Below, piece after piece: positions 35,661-44,765 of a DNA stretch of 64,000 bases. The position numbers and the translations under genes are program-made. Below the pieces are notes generated by a model, which had not been told where the DNA came from, searched no databases, and was given only the letters and a program-made list of their open reading frames with translations. The DNA lies in NCBI RefSeq assembly GCF_000701465.1, contig NZ_JNIY01000003.1, positions 496,001-560,000 of the forward strand, in the 5' to 3' direction. Source of the DNA: Paraoerskovia marina DSM 21750. GTDB lineage: Bacteria > Actinomycetota > Actinomycetes > Actinomycetales > Cellulomonadaceae. Position 1 is the first letter of the stretch, and each line of letters starts with the position of its first letter.

Positions 35661-36563
35661 ATGCACGCTGACGAGCTCGATGTCGACGAGGTCCTTGTCG
35701 CCTCTCTCGTCGCGGAGCAGTTCCCCGCGTGGGGACGGCGCCGGGTGGTCCGTGTCGCTTCGGCCGGCACGGACAACGCCATGTTCCGGCTCGGTGACGA
35801 TCTTGTCGTCAGGCTGCCTCGGGTCCCCGGTGCAGCGCATCAGGTCGCCAAGGAGCAACGGTGGCTGCCGTACCTCGCTCCCCACGTGCCGCTGCACCTG
35901 CCCGTGCCCGCAGGAGCTGGGGCCGCGACCGAGGCGTTCCCCCTGCCCTGGTCCGTCTACCGGTGGCTGGACGGAGACGACGCCCTCGTGGCACCGCCCG
36001 ACGACCTGGCGGTGGCCGCCGAGGATCTTGGCCGGTTCGTTCACGCGCTTCAGCGGGTTCCGGCGACGGGTGGACCCGCCTCGTTCCGGGGTGGCCCGCT
36101 GTCGACCAGGGATGTCAGCACGCGTGACGAGATCGGCTCGCTCGGGGATCGCGGCGCCATCGACGGTGAACTGGCTCTGGCGTACTGGGAGGGCGTTCTC
36201 GGACGTCCGCAGTGGCAGGGCGACCCCGTGTGGCTGCACAGCGACCTGCTGCCGGGGAACCTCCTGACGCTCGATGGTCGGCTGAGCGCGGTGATCGACT
36301 TCGGTGGCTGCGGCATCGGTGACCCTGCCTGCGACCTGATGGCCGGGTGGACGCTCTTCGATGCTGCGTCGAGGCCCGTGTTCCGGGCGGCCAGCGGCGT
36401 GGACGACGGGACGTGGGCGCGTGGCCGAGGGTGGGCGTTCTGCTTCGGAATCGGGGCATGGCACTACTACGAGGTGACAAACCCTGCGCTTGCTGCTGTC
36501 GGCCGGCGCGCCGCCCTCGAAGTTCTCAGCGAGCTCGACGGAACGGGACGGCGCGGCCTCTAG
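35661..36563 (+). CDS. Aminoglycoside-phosphotransferase-fold kinase
   Basis: A 300-residue protein with the APH/choline-kinase fold: nucleotide loop SAGTDNAMFRLGDDLVVRLPR, catalytic loop LHSDLLPGNLL (HxD...N) and metal-binding VIDFGGCGIGDPACDL. Chromosomal relatives in actinobacteria are usually of unknown substrate, so antibiotic resistance should not be assumed. The ATG at 35661 fits the family start; a GTG at 35652 is possible. Its stop overlaps the stop of the convergent permease gene. Confidence 0.85.
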   Translation: MHADELDVDEVLVASLVAEQFPAWGRRRVVRVASAGTDNAMFRLGDDLVVRLPRVPGAAHQVAKEQRWLPYLAPHVPLHLPVPAGAGAATEAFPLPWSVYRWLDGDDALVAPPDDLAVAAEDLGRFVHALQRVPATGGPASFRGGPLSTRDVSTRDEIGSLGDRGAIDGELALAYWEGVLGRPQWQGDPVWLHSDLLPGNLLTLDGRLSAVIDFGGCGIGDPACDLMAGWTLFDAASRPVFRAASGVDDGTWARGRGWAFCFGIGAWHYYEVTNPALAAVGRRAALEVLSELDGTGRRGL

Positions 36564-39133
36564 TCCACGGTGACCGCGTCGAGCACCGGCAGGCGTGCCG
36601 CCCGGATCGCGGGCCAGACGCTCGCGATCAGCCCGATCACCACCGCGGCGCCGAACACGCCCAGCACCTGGTCCCAGGGGATCGCCAGGGTCGAGAGGCC
36701 TTCGTCAGCGAGAACCCCCGGCAGCGCGGCGCCGATCGCGATGCCCACGGCCACGCCGAGGACGGTGCCGTAGAGGGAGATCATCACAGCCTCGATGGCG
36801 ATCACGCCCGCAAGCTGTAGTCGGCCGAGCCCCACCGCGCGCAGCAGCCCGATCTCCCGGGTCCGCTCGATGATCGACAGTGCGAGGGTGTTCACGATCC
36901 CGAGGAGCGCGATGACGATCGAGAGCGCGAGCAGCGCGTACAGGATCGCGAGCACCTGGGTCACCTGGTCGGCGAACGACGAGGCGAGCTCCTCGCTGTC
37001 GAGGACCGTGAGCACCACGAACGGCTCGACGGCGCTCTGCAGATCGGTCCGGAGCGTCGCGAGATCGGTCCCGTCTGCCGCCGTCACGTAGACCACGCGC
37101 ACCGTCTGCTGGCTGGGCGGCAGGAGGTCGTCGACCATGCTCTGGGGCAGCACGAGGTCGGTGGTCACGATCTGGCTGTCCACGACGGCCCCGACCGTGA
37201 CCTGCGTCGAGGCCTCCCGCCCGAGCGTGAGGGTGTCGCCGACCGCCCAGCCGCGCTCGCGTGCCGCGATCCGTCCTACCACGGCCTCTCCGGCGTCGAG
37301 GGCCCCGTCGGGGTCGCCGTCGTCGACGACGACGTCCAGCGCCGTCGAGAAGAACCCGGGCTCGACGCCCGCGAGGGTGACGTCGCCGTCGTCGGACGCG
37401 ACACCGCCGAGCCGCACGGGATCGGTGCGCTCGACGCCCGCGACGTTCTCGACCGCGGCGACGGCGTCCTCGGGCACGGTGAGGGTCGCGGAGTCGACGA
37501 CGTAGTCGGCGGCCACCTCGTTCTCGACGATGGAGCGCACCGAGGCCTGCGTGGAGGCCGCGATCACCCCGGTGACGCTGACCAGTGCCATGCCGATCAT
37601 CAGGGCCCCCGCGGTGCTGGCGGTGCGTCGGGGGTTGCGCGTGACGTTGCCGCGGGCGAGTCGGCCGAGCGGGCGCAGGGGGAGCAACGGCCACGCGAGC
37701 GTGGTCAGGACAGGGCGGGCGAGCGCGGGCGAGACGAGCAGCGCGCCGAGCAGGACCCCGGCGGCGCCGAGGCCGAGCAGCCACCGGGGATCGAGGTCGT
37801 CGAGGAACGAGACGCCGACGCCGTCGACGGACCGACCGAGTGCCGAGGCGAGCGCGAGCAGGCCGGCCCCCACCACGAGCACGAGCGTGCCGACGACGGT
37901 GAGGACGCGTGTCTGACGTTCCGGGGCGACCTCGTCGCGCATCGCCTGCACGGGCGGGATCGTGGCCGCGCGGCGTGCCGGCACCGCGGCCGCGGCGAGA
38001 CTGACCCCGACGCCCACGGCGACGGCCACGGTGATGTCGTCCGAGCCGAGACGGACGGTCCCGCCGAACTCCATACCCTGCGCGGCGAGCACCACCTGGA
38101 TGAGCCGTACCAGCCCGGCTCCGGCCACGATGCCGACCCCTGCGCCGAGCACGCCGACCACCAGCGCCTGCGTGAGGATCGACCGGAAGACCTGCTGCGG
38201 GGAGGCGCCCAGCGCGCGGAGCAGCGCGAGCTCGCGCATGCGCTCGCGCACGGACATCGAGAACGTGTTCGCGATGATGAAGGTGCTCACCACCAGGGAG
38301 ATCGCCGCGAACACGAGCAGGAACGTCTCGACGAACCCGAGGATCTGCTCGACGCCGGCGCTCGCCTCGGCGCGGGCCTCGTCGCCGGTCACGGCCTCGG
38401 CGCCGGACGGCAGCACCTCGGCCACCCGCGCGGTCAGTTCCTCCTCGCCGACCCCGTCCTCGGCGAAGACGCTGATCGTCGACACGACGCCGTCGGGGGC
38501 GAACGTCGCGAGCGCGGTCTCCTCGTCGATGCCGACGAGGATCGCCCCGGCGGCCGACGCCTCGATCGAGAACGTCCCGACGACGGTCACGTCCTGCGGT
38601 GCGTCGCCGAGCACCACCTGGGTGGCGTCCCCGACGGTGAGCCCGGCAGTCGCGGCGGCGGAGTCCTCGAGGACGATCTCGTCCGGACCCCGCGGCCACG
38701 TGCCGCCCGAGAGCGTCAGGGCAGGGTCGTCGTCGTACACGGGAAGCGCGGTGCTGGGCGGGCCGGTGGTGACCACCGGTGTCCCGTCGGCACCCACCAG
38801 GACGACAGGACCCGAGGCGTCGGCCGACGCGCGAGCCACCCCGTCGACCGCGGCGACGTCGTCGACCACCGAGAGCGGCACCGGCTCGCGCGGGTCCCCG
38901 AAACCGGTGACGGATCCGCCGCCGGCGGCCGGGGCCTGCGCAAGCGGCTCGGAGCCGCGCACGTAGGTGTCGGCGACGACGGTCGTGGCGATGATGTCCT
39001 CGAACGTCGCGGAGAGGACGGACCGGAACGCGAAGCTCCCGACGACGAACGCAACACCGAGCGTCACGGCGAGCACGGACAGGACGAACCGCACGAGGTG
39101 CGCCCGCACGCCGCGCAGCGCGACGCGGATCAT
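36560..39133 (-). CDS. ABC transporter permease, FtsX/MacB-like with duplicated FtsX domains
   Basis: An 857-residue protein. An N-terminal membrane anchor (about 18-40) precedes an extracytoplasmic domain (about 45-250). Then come three membrane segments with the FtsX core (about 255-390: LVVSTFIIANTFSMSVRERM), a middle pair of segments (about 400-470), a second extracytoplasmic domain, and a second FtsX core at the end (VIALLGIVNTLALSIIERTR). The stop-start overlap with the ATPase gene upstream shows they form one exporter, of the lipoprotein/macrolide-efflux or mechanotransmission class. Confidence 0.9.
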   Translation of the reverse strand: MIRVALRGVRAHLVRFVLSVLAVTLGVAFVVGSFAFRSVLSATFEDIIATTVVADTYVRGSEPLAQAPAAGGGSVTGFGDPREPVPLSVVDDVAAVDGVARASADASGPVVLVGADGTPVVTTGPPSTALPVYDDDPALTLSGGTWPRGPDEIVLEDSAAATAGLTVGDATQVVLGDAPQDVTVVGTFSIEASAAGAILVGIDEETALATFAPDGVVSTISVFAEDGVGEEELTARVAEVLPSGAEAVTGDEARAEASAGVEQILGFVETFLLVFAAISLVVSTFIIANTFSMSVRERMRELALLRALGASPQQVFRSILTQALVVGVLGAGVGIVAGAGLVRLIQVVLAAQGMEFGGTVRLGSDDITVAVAVGVGVSLAAAAVPARRAATIPPVQAMRDEVAPERQTRVLTVVGTLVLVVGAGLLALASALGRSVDGVGVSFLDDLDPRWLLGLGAAGVLLGALLVSPALARPVLTTLAWPLLPLRPLGRLARGNVTRNPRRTASTAGALMIGMALVSVTGVIAASTQASVRSIVENEVAADYVVDSATLTVPEDAVAAVENVAGVERTDPVRLGGVASDDGDVTLAGVEPGFFSTALDVVVDDGDPDGALDAGEAVVGRIAARERGWAVGDTLTLGREASTQVTVGAVVDSQIVTTDLVLPQSMVDDLLPPSQQTVRVVYVTAADGTDLATLRTDLQSAVEPFVVLTVLDSEELASSFADQVTQVLAILYALLALSIVIALLGIVNTLALSIIERTREIGLLRAVGLGRLQLAGVIAIEAVMISLYGTVLGVAVGIAIGAALPGVLADEGLSTLAIPWDQVLGVFGAAVVIGLIASVWPAIRAARLPVLDAVTVD

Positions 39134-39852
39134 GACGCCATCTCACCGAGCGCGTCGAGGACGGTCTGCTGCGTGGGGTCCATCAGGTCACCGGCGATCC
39201 GGCCGTCGGCGAGGAACAGGACCCGGTGGGCGTACGACGCCGCACGCGGGTCGTGCGTCACCATCACCACGGTCTGGCCGAGCTCGTCCACGGAGCGTCG
39301 GAGGAACCCGAGCACCTCGGCCGACGAGCGCGAGTCCAGGTTGCCCGTCGGCTCGTCCGCGAAGACCACCGACGGGCGGGAGACCAGCGCCCGTGCACAG
39401 GCGACGCGTTGCTGCTGACCGCCCGAGAGCTCGGCGGGTCGGTGGTGCAGGCGGTTCTCCAGCCCGACGGCGGCCACGACCTCGTCGAACCACGCGCGGT
39501 CGACGGTCGCCCGGGCGATGTCCAGGGGGAGGGTGATGTTCTCCTCGGCGGTGAGCGTGGGCACCAGGTTGTAGGACTGGAAGACGAACCCCACCCGGGT
39601 CCGGCGCAGCGCGGTCAGGCGCCGCTGGCTCATGCGCCCGATCTCGGTGCCGTCGACGACGATCGTCCCCGCGGTCGCACGGTCGAGCCCCGCGAGGCAG
39701 TGCATCAGCGTGGACTTGCCCGACCCGGAGGGGCCCATGACCGCGGTCAGATGGGCGCCGTCGAGGTCGACGTCGACCCCGTCGAGGGCGCGGACAAGCG
39801 TGTCGCCCTGGCCGTACACCTTGACCAGACCGCGGGCCGAGACCTTGCTCAT
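39130..39852 (-). CDS. ABC transporter ATP-binding protein, LolD/MacB type
   Basis: A 240-residue ATPase partner of the FtsX-like permease. Walker A MGPSGSGKST, Q-loop FQSYNLVPTL, signature LSGGQQQR, Walker B VVFADEPTGNLDS (the TGNLDS form is typical of the LolD/MacB/FtsE group), H-loop VTHD. First gene of the two-gene unit; the permease ATG overlaps its stop. Confidence 0.92.
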   Translation of the reverse strand: MSKVSARGLVKVYGQGDTLVRALDGVDVDLDGAHLTAVMGPSGSGKSTLMHCLAGLDRATAGTIVVDGTEIGRMSQRRLTALRRTRVGFVFQSYNLVPTLTAEENITLPLDIARATVDRAWFDEVVAAVGLENRLHHRPAELSGGQQQRVACARALVSRPSVVFADEPTGNLDSRSSAEVLGFLRRSVDELGQTVVMVTHDPRAASYAHRVLFLADGRIAGDLMDPTQQTVLDALGEMAS

Positions 39853-39924
39853 GGAGGACTCCTCGTCGTCGGGGCTCCATCCTCACCCCGGACGCCGCGG
39901 TTCGCCATGACCTACGGTGAACTG

Positions 39925-40941
39925 ATGATCTCCGTCCTGGACGCTGCCCCCGACCCGATGTCTGCTCCCGCGATCGGATGGGGGGTTCTTGGCGCGGGAC
40001 GGATCGCCGGCTCGTTCTCCGACGCGGTCGGCACGTCCACGCGGTCGCGCGTCGTCGCCGTCGGCTCCCGGGACGCGGGGCGCGGTCGAGAGTTCGCCGA
40101 CAAGCACGCGCCCGGCGCCCGGGTGGGGTCGTACGAGGAGCTGGTGGCCGACCCGGCCGTGGACGCGGTGTACGTCGCGACGCCGCACTCGCACCACCGC
40201 GACCACGCGCTCCTCGCGGTCGCCGCGGGCAAGCACGTGCTCGTCGAGAAGGCGTTCACCCGCAACGCCGCCGAGGCGGTCGAGGTGCTCAATGCCGCAC
40301 GGCGGGCGGGCGTGTTCGTGATGGAGGCGATGAAGACCCGTCACCTGCCGCACGTCGCCGCGATCCGCGCGCTCGTCGCCCGGGGCGAGATCGGCGACGT
40401 CGTCTCGGTCACCGGGAACTACCAGGTCGCGTTCCCGTATGACGAGACGTCGAGGATCTTCGACCCGGCGCTCGCCGGGGGCGCGCTCCTGGACATCGGC
40501 GTGTACCCGGTCGCGTTCGCGATGGACCTGCTCGGGGTGCCGGACGAGGTGCGCGCGACGGGTTTCCTCACGCGCACGGGGGTCGACGCGCAATCGGCGA
40601 TCGCGCTGCGGTTCGGCGAGCGGGCGGTGGCGTCGGTGACGACGTCGGTGCAGTCACCGTCGCCGACGTCCGTCACGATCGGCGGGACCGCGGGGAACAT
40701 CCAGATCGCCGGCCACGCGTTCGCCCCCACGGGGTTCGTCGTCGAGTGGGCGGACGGCGGGCGCAAGGAGTTCGACGGGTTCGTCGAGGACGGCAAGCAG
40801 TACGAGGCCGCCGAGGTGGCGCGGTGCATCGCCGCCGGGGCGGTCGAGAGCGCGCGGATGTCGTGGCAGGACACGCTGGACCTGATGGCCGTCCTCGACG
40901 CCGCGCGCGGTCAGCTCGGCGTGGTGTATCCCGGGGAGTAG
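39925..40941 (+). CDS. Gfo/Idh/MocA family oxidoreductase (copy 1)
   Basis: A 338-residue NAD(P)-dependent sugar or polyol oxidoreductase. N-terminal Rossmann domain with GVLGAGRIAGSFSDAV, then the EKAFTRN motif (the EKP-type substrate/cofactor loop, here EKA), and a C-terminal alpha/beta domain (GGALLDIGVYPV). The ATG at 39925 is favoured by a GGTGA just upstream; an ATG at 39907 is in frame. About half or more of its residues look identical to the next gene, so the pair is a tandem duplication. Confidence 0.88.
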   Translation: MISVLDAAPDPMSAPAIGWGVLGAGRIAGSFSDAVGTSTRSRVVAVGSRDAGRGREFADKHAPGARVGSYEELVADPAVDAVYVATPHSHHRDHALLAVAAGKHVLVEKAFTRNAAEAVEVLNAARRAGVFVMEAMKTRHLPHVAAIRALVARGEIGDVVSVTGNYQVAFPYDETSRIFDPALAGGALLDIGVYPVAFAMDLLGVPDEVRATGFLTRTGVDAQSAIALRFGERAVASVTTSVQSPSPTSVTIGGTAGNIQIAGHAFAPTGFVVEWADGGRKEFDGFVEDGKQYEAAEVARCIAAGAVESARMSWQDTLDLMAVLDAARGQLGVVYPGE

Positions 40942-41018
40942 CGCTGTTCGGACTCCGAACGGATCTCCACTCGTCGGATCGGTTCGATCGCACCGGTCCG
41001 GGTGTCTACCGTGACCCC

Positions 41019-42047
41019 ATGACCGACTCGCGACAGATCGCCGACCACGCCCGCGACCCGAAGAGCGCTCCGGCGATCCGGTGGGGGATCCTCGGCGCCG
41101 GCGGCATCGCCCAGACCTTCGCCCGCGCCGTCGACGAGCTCACCGTCTCGACCGTGACCGCCGTCGGTTCCCGCGATCTCGCGAGGGCCGAGGCCTTCGC
41201 CGCGGAGCACGCGAACGGTGCCCGCGCGCACGGGTCGTACGAGGAGCTCGTCGCGGACCCGGAGGTCGACGCGATCTACGTCGCGACGCCGCACTCGCAC
41301 CACCGCGACCACGCGCTCCTCGCCGTCGCCGCGGGCAAGCATCTGCTGGTGGAGAAGGCGTTTACCCGCAATGCGACGGAGGCGCAGGAGGTCTTCGACG
41401 CCGCGCGCGAGGCTGGGGTGTTCGTCATGGAGGCGATGTGGACCCGGCACCTGCCGCACGTCGCCGCGATGCGCGCCGTGATCGAGCGCGGCGACATCGG
41501 CGAGGTCGTCGCCGTGCACGCCGACCACGGGCAGCACTTCGACGCCGACCCGTCGCACCGGCTGTTCGCCCCCGAGCTCGCCGGCGGTGCGCTGCTCGAC
41601 CTCGGGGTCTACCCGGTCTCGTTCGCGATGGACGTGCTCGGGGTCCCCGACGAGGTGGTGGCGACCGGCACCCTCACCGACACCGGGGTGGACGGTCAGA
41701 TCAGCATCGCGCTGCGGTACGGGCAGCGGGCGCAGGCGACGCTGTCGACGACGCTCTGGGCCAAGACCCGCAACGGCGCCGTGATCGCCGGGACGACGGG
41801 TCGGATCGAGATCGACCCGTGGTTCTACACCCCGACGTCGTTCCGCGTCGTCCCGAACGACGGCGCCGAGGCGGTCTACACCAACGTCGCCGAGCAGGGC
41901 ATGCAGTACCAGGCCGCGGAGGTCGCGCGCTGCATCGCGGTGGGCCGGACCGAGAGCAGCCGCATGCCCTGGGACGAGACCCTCGCTGTCATGCGCACCA
42001 TGGACGAGATCCGACGCCAGGTCGGGGTCGTCTACCCGGGCGAGTGA
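41019..42047 (+). CDS. Gfo/Idh/MocA family oxidoreductase (copy 2)
   Basis: A 342-residue paralogue of the preceding gene, with the same GILGAGGIAQTFARAV dinucleotide motif, the shared YVATPHSHHRDHALLAVAAG and EKAFTRN segments, and the identical ending VVYPGE. The most visible divergence is around substrate-facing loops (HADHGQHFDADPSHRLF against NYQVAFPYDETSRIF), so substrates may differ. A small perfect hairpin (GTTCGG/CCGAAC, 40946-40960) lies just after copy 1. Confidence 0.88.
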   Translation: MTDSRQIADHARDPKSAPAIRWGILGAGGIAQTFARAVDELTVSTVTAVGSRDLARAEAFAAEHANGARAHGSYEELVADPEVDAIYVATPHSHHRDHALLAVAAGKHLLVEKAFTRNATEAQEVFDAAREAGVFVMEAMWTRHLPHVAAMRAVIERGDIGEVVAVHADHGQHFDADPSHRLFAPELAGGALLDLGVYPVSFAMDVLGVPDEVVATGTLTDTGVDGQISIALRYGQRAQATLSTTLWAKTRNGAVIAGTTGRIEIDPWFYTPTSFRVVPNDGAEAVYTNVAEQGMQYQAAEVARCIAVGRTESSRMPWDETLAVMRTMDEIRRQVGVVYPGE

Positions 42048-42066
42048 CCGGCGTAGCGTGAGCCGC

Positions 42067-42870
42067 ATGGCTCACATGCGCTGCGACTTCTTCTCCGACG
42101 TCCTCGAGATGGGGACGTCGGTCTCCGTGATCCTCCCGCAGGCCCCCCGCGAGCAGATCGGCGGCCCCGCGCCCGTGCACACGGCGCCGGACGCACCCCC
42201 GGTCCTGTACCTGCTGCACGGGCTCTCCGACGACGACACCGCCTGGACGCGGAACACCTCGATCGAGCGCTACGCAGCGGAGCACCAGGTCGCCGTGGTG
42301 ATGCCACGCGTGGAGCGGAGCTTTTATCACGACGAGGTCCACGGCCAGCGGTTCTGGACGTACCTGACCGAGGAGCTGCCCGCCGTCGTCGCCTCCTTCT
42401 TCCGCGTCTCGCAGGCCCGGGAGGACACCTTCGTCGCGGGACTGTCGATGGGCGGGTACGGCGCGCTCCGCTGGGCCCTGAGCGAGCCGGAGCGGTTCGC
42501 CGCCGCGGCCTCGTTCTCCGGCGTGCTCGACGTCGCCGAACCCGGCCTGCTCGAAGCCCGGGCGGATCTGTACGAGACGGTGTTCGGATCGCAGCCGACG
42601 GCCGGCACCGACTCGGACCTGCTGCACCTGCTGCGGACGCGCGTCGCCGCCGGGACGGACCTGCCGGCGCTGCGCGTGACCTGCGGGACCGAGGACGCGC
42701 TGTTTGCCGGGAACGAGCGCTTCCTCGCCGAGGCGCGGCGCCTCGAGGTCGACGTCGCGGTCGACCTCGGGCCGGGTGACCACGAGTGGGGCTACTGGGA
42801 CGCGCAGGTCCGAGCCGCTCTCGCGTGGCTCCCGCTCGCCGCGGACGGTGACGACGGGCGAGTCGCCTGA
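42067..42870 (+). CDS. Esterase D-like alpha/beta hydrolase
   Basis: A 267-residue cytoplasmic hydrolase of the putative esterase (EstA/FrmB/tributyrin esterase) family. VLYLLHGLSDD supplies the oxyanion region, GLSMGGYGA the nucleophile Ser (about residue 126), TCGTEDAL a candidate acid Asp, and GDHEWGYWD the catalytic His. The ATG at 42067 is taken; a GTG at 42058 and an ATG at 42076 are nearby. Confidence 0.87.
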   Translation: MAHMRCDFFSDVLEMGTSVSVILPQAPREQIGGPAPVHTAPDAPPVLYLLHGLSDDDTAWTRNTSIERYAAEHQVAVVMPRVERSFYHDEVHGQRFWTYLTEELPAVVASFFRVSQAREDTFVAGLSMGGYGALRWALSEPERFAAAASFSGVLDVAEPGLLEARADLYETVFGSQPTAGTDSDLLHLLRTRVAAGTDLPALRVTCGTEDALFAGNERFLAEARRLEVDVAVDLGPGDHEWGYWDAQVRAALAWLPLAADGDDGRVA

Positions 42871-42890
42871 GTGACACCTAGCGTGACGGC

Positions 42891-44057
42891 ATGCCCCCAC
42901 CCCCGAGCCTGACGCAGCGCCTCCGCGAGACCCGGGTCGGGCGCGCAGCACGCAGCGTCGACCGGATCTGGGCCCGACACCCGCGGTGGTCGCTGGCCGC
43001 GAAGGGCGCGCTGGCCGCCTCCGTCGCCTGGTTCGTCGCGACGCTCCTGCCGTCCCCGCTCTCGGACTATGCCTACTACGCGCCGCTCGGCGCCGTCGTC
43101 GCCACCGGCCGCACCGTCATGCGGTCCGCGCGCTCGGCGGCCCAGGCCGCGGGCGCCGTGGTCGTCGGGGCCGTGATCGCCAGGCTGACGGCGCTGCTCG
43201 ACCTTCCCGGGTTCGTCGCCATCGCGGTCGTCGTCGCGGTCGCGATCCTCGTCGCCGGGTGGCGCGGGTTCGGCCCCCTCGGTGACTGGGTGATCACGTC
43301 GGCCCTGATCGTGCTGATCATCGGCAGCAGCGACTCGCTCGGGTTCGTCGGGGCCTACGCCGGGCTCGTCGCGCTCGGGGCCGCGATCGGCGCGCTCGTC
43401 AACACGGCTCTGCCCCCGCTGCTGCTCGTCCCGTCGGCGATCGAGCTGGACCGGCTGCGAGACCAGCTCGCCGACCAGCTCGACGCCCTCGCCGACGGTC
43501 TTCACGGCGAGGAACCGCCGTCGCCGGAGGAGTGGGACGACCGGCGCCGTGAGATCCAGCCGATGCTCGAGCGTGCCACGGCCGCGGTCGAGGAGAGCAA
43601 GGAGTCGGTGCGGGCGAACGTCCGGGCTCGACGGCGGTCCCAGGAGGTCGAGCTGTTGCTCGCGCGGTCGGAGACCCTGCGTGTGACCGCCGAGATGGTG
43701 GAGGACATCAGTCGTCTCGTCATGCGCTGGGAGCGCGACGACGACCACGAGGTCGCGTTCGGTCCCCGCGTACGGCCCGTGGTCGCCGACGCCCTCGAGA
43801 CCTACGCCCGCGTCCTGCGTGCGAGCCAGGACGAGGAGTCCTCCGCGGAGGTGGACACGGTCGCGGCCGGGCTGCGCGACGTCGTGCGCTCAGAACGGCA
43901 GACGGGTGGTGAGGACTTCTTCGTCGCCGGCACGGTGGTGCTCGCGCTCGAACGGGGTGCCGGGGCCCTCCGCCTCCGCGAGGCGCACGGAGACGGTCGC
44001 GTCAGTGGTTCGGGGCGCGATCCAGGCACACCCGAGCTCCGTCGTCGGCCAGCGTGA
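42891..44057 (+). CDS. FUSC/aromatic-acid-exporter-like membrane protein
   Basis: A 388-residue protein with about six membrane segments between residues about 35 and 185, including the FUSC-type stretch YYAPLGAVVATGRTVMRSAR. A long charged, coiled-coil-prone cytoplasmic region follows (about 190-300), then a less structured tail. Transported compound unknown. Its 3' end overlaps the convergent HAD gene by 56 bases. Confidence 0.75.
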   Translation: MPPPPSLTQRLRETRVGRAARSVDRIWARHPRWSLAAKGALAASVAWFVATLLPSPLSDYAYYAPLGAVVATGRTVMRSARSAAQAAGAVVVGAVIARLTALLDLPGFVAIAVVVAVAILVAGWRGFGPLGDWVITSALIVLIIGSSDSLGFVGAYAGLVALGAAIGALVNTALPPLLLVPSAIELDRLRDQLADQLDALADGLHGEEPPSPEEWDDRRREIQPMLERATAAVEESKESVRANVRARRRSQEVELLLARSETLRVTAEMVEDISRLVMRWERDDDHEVAFGPRVRPVVADALETYARVLRASQDEESSAEVDTVAAGLRDVVRSERQTGGEDFFVAGTVVLALERGAGALRLREAHGDGRVSGSGRDPGTPELRRRPA

Positions 44058-44670
44058 ACTGCGCGAACGACAGGTCGGCGACCACCGCGTCGGCGTCGAG
44101 ATCGTCCCGTGCGTGGGTGCCGAGAACGGCGAGGGTCGCGCAGCCGGCCGCAAGGCCCGCGCGGAGCCCTGCCGGGGCGTCCTCGACGACGAGGCAGCGT
44201 GCGGGGTCCACGCCGAGGAGCTCGGCGCCGCGCCGATAGGGCTCCGGGTCGGGCTTGCCGTGCGTGACGTCGTCCGCCGTGACGACGACGGCGGGCGGAA
44301 CGAGCCCGGAGGCACGGAACCGCTGCGCGGCGAGCGCGTCCGTCGAGGAGGTGACGATCGCGCAGCGCCCGGCCAGCGCCGTCAGCGCCGCGGCCGCGCC
44401 GGGGAGCACGACGATGCCGTCCTCGTCGGCGAGCTCGAGCTCGGTGATGCGCGCGACGGCAGCATCCACCCGCTCCGGCTCCACGAGCCGAGACACGACG
44501 ACCCTCGCGGGCGTCCCGTGCGCGACCCGGAAGTCGGCGCCGTCGGGCAGACCCTCCTCCTGCGCCCAGGTGCGCCAGCTCCGCTCGACCGCCGGTACGG
44601 AGTCCACGAGCGTCCCGTCCAGGTCGAACAGGACGGCGTCGAACGTGAGGTCAGCAAGGTTCAGTGCCAT
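44002..44670 (-). CDS. HAD family hydrolase (sugar-phosphatase-like)
   Basis: A 222-residue HAD phosphatase with motif I DAVLFDLDGTLVDS, motif II IVTSSTDAL, the Lys in HGKPDPEPY, and motif IV VVEDAPAGLRAG. The cap is of the beta-phosphoglucomutase/sugar-phosphatase type. Probable role: dephosphorylation of small sugar phosphates. Convergent overlap with the FUSC gene. Confidence 0.9.
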   Translation of the reverse strand: MALNLADLTFDAVLFDLDGTLVDSVPAVERSWRTWAQEEGLPDGADFRVAHGTPARVVVSRLVEPERVDAAVARITELELADEDGIVVLPGAAAALTALAGRCAIVTSSTDALAAQRFRASGLVPPAVVVTADDVTHGKPDPEPYRRGAELLGVDPARCLVVEDAPAGLRAGLAAGCATLAVLGTHARDDLDADAVVADLSFAQFTLADDGARVCLDRAPNH

Positions 44671-44765
44671 CTGAGCACCCTACGGCGCTGCACCGACGGC
44701 GCACCCGGCGGAGCAGGTGTCACCAACCCGTTGTCGGGCCTGCCCAGGTATGCCACTATCGCGCC

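Noticed and set aside
35661-36563. Aminoglycoside resistance gene
   Set aside because: Only the general phosphotransferase fold is visible; chromosomal relatives in actinobacteria are mostly not resistance enzymes.
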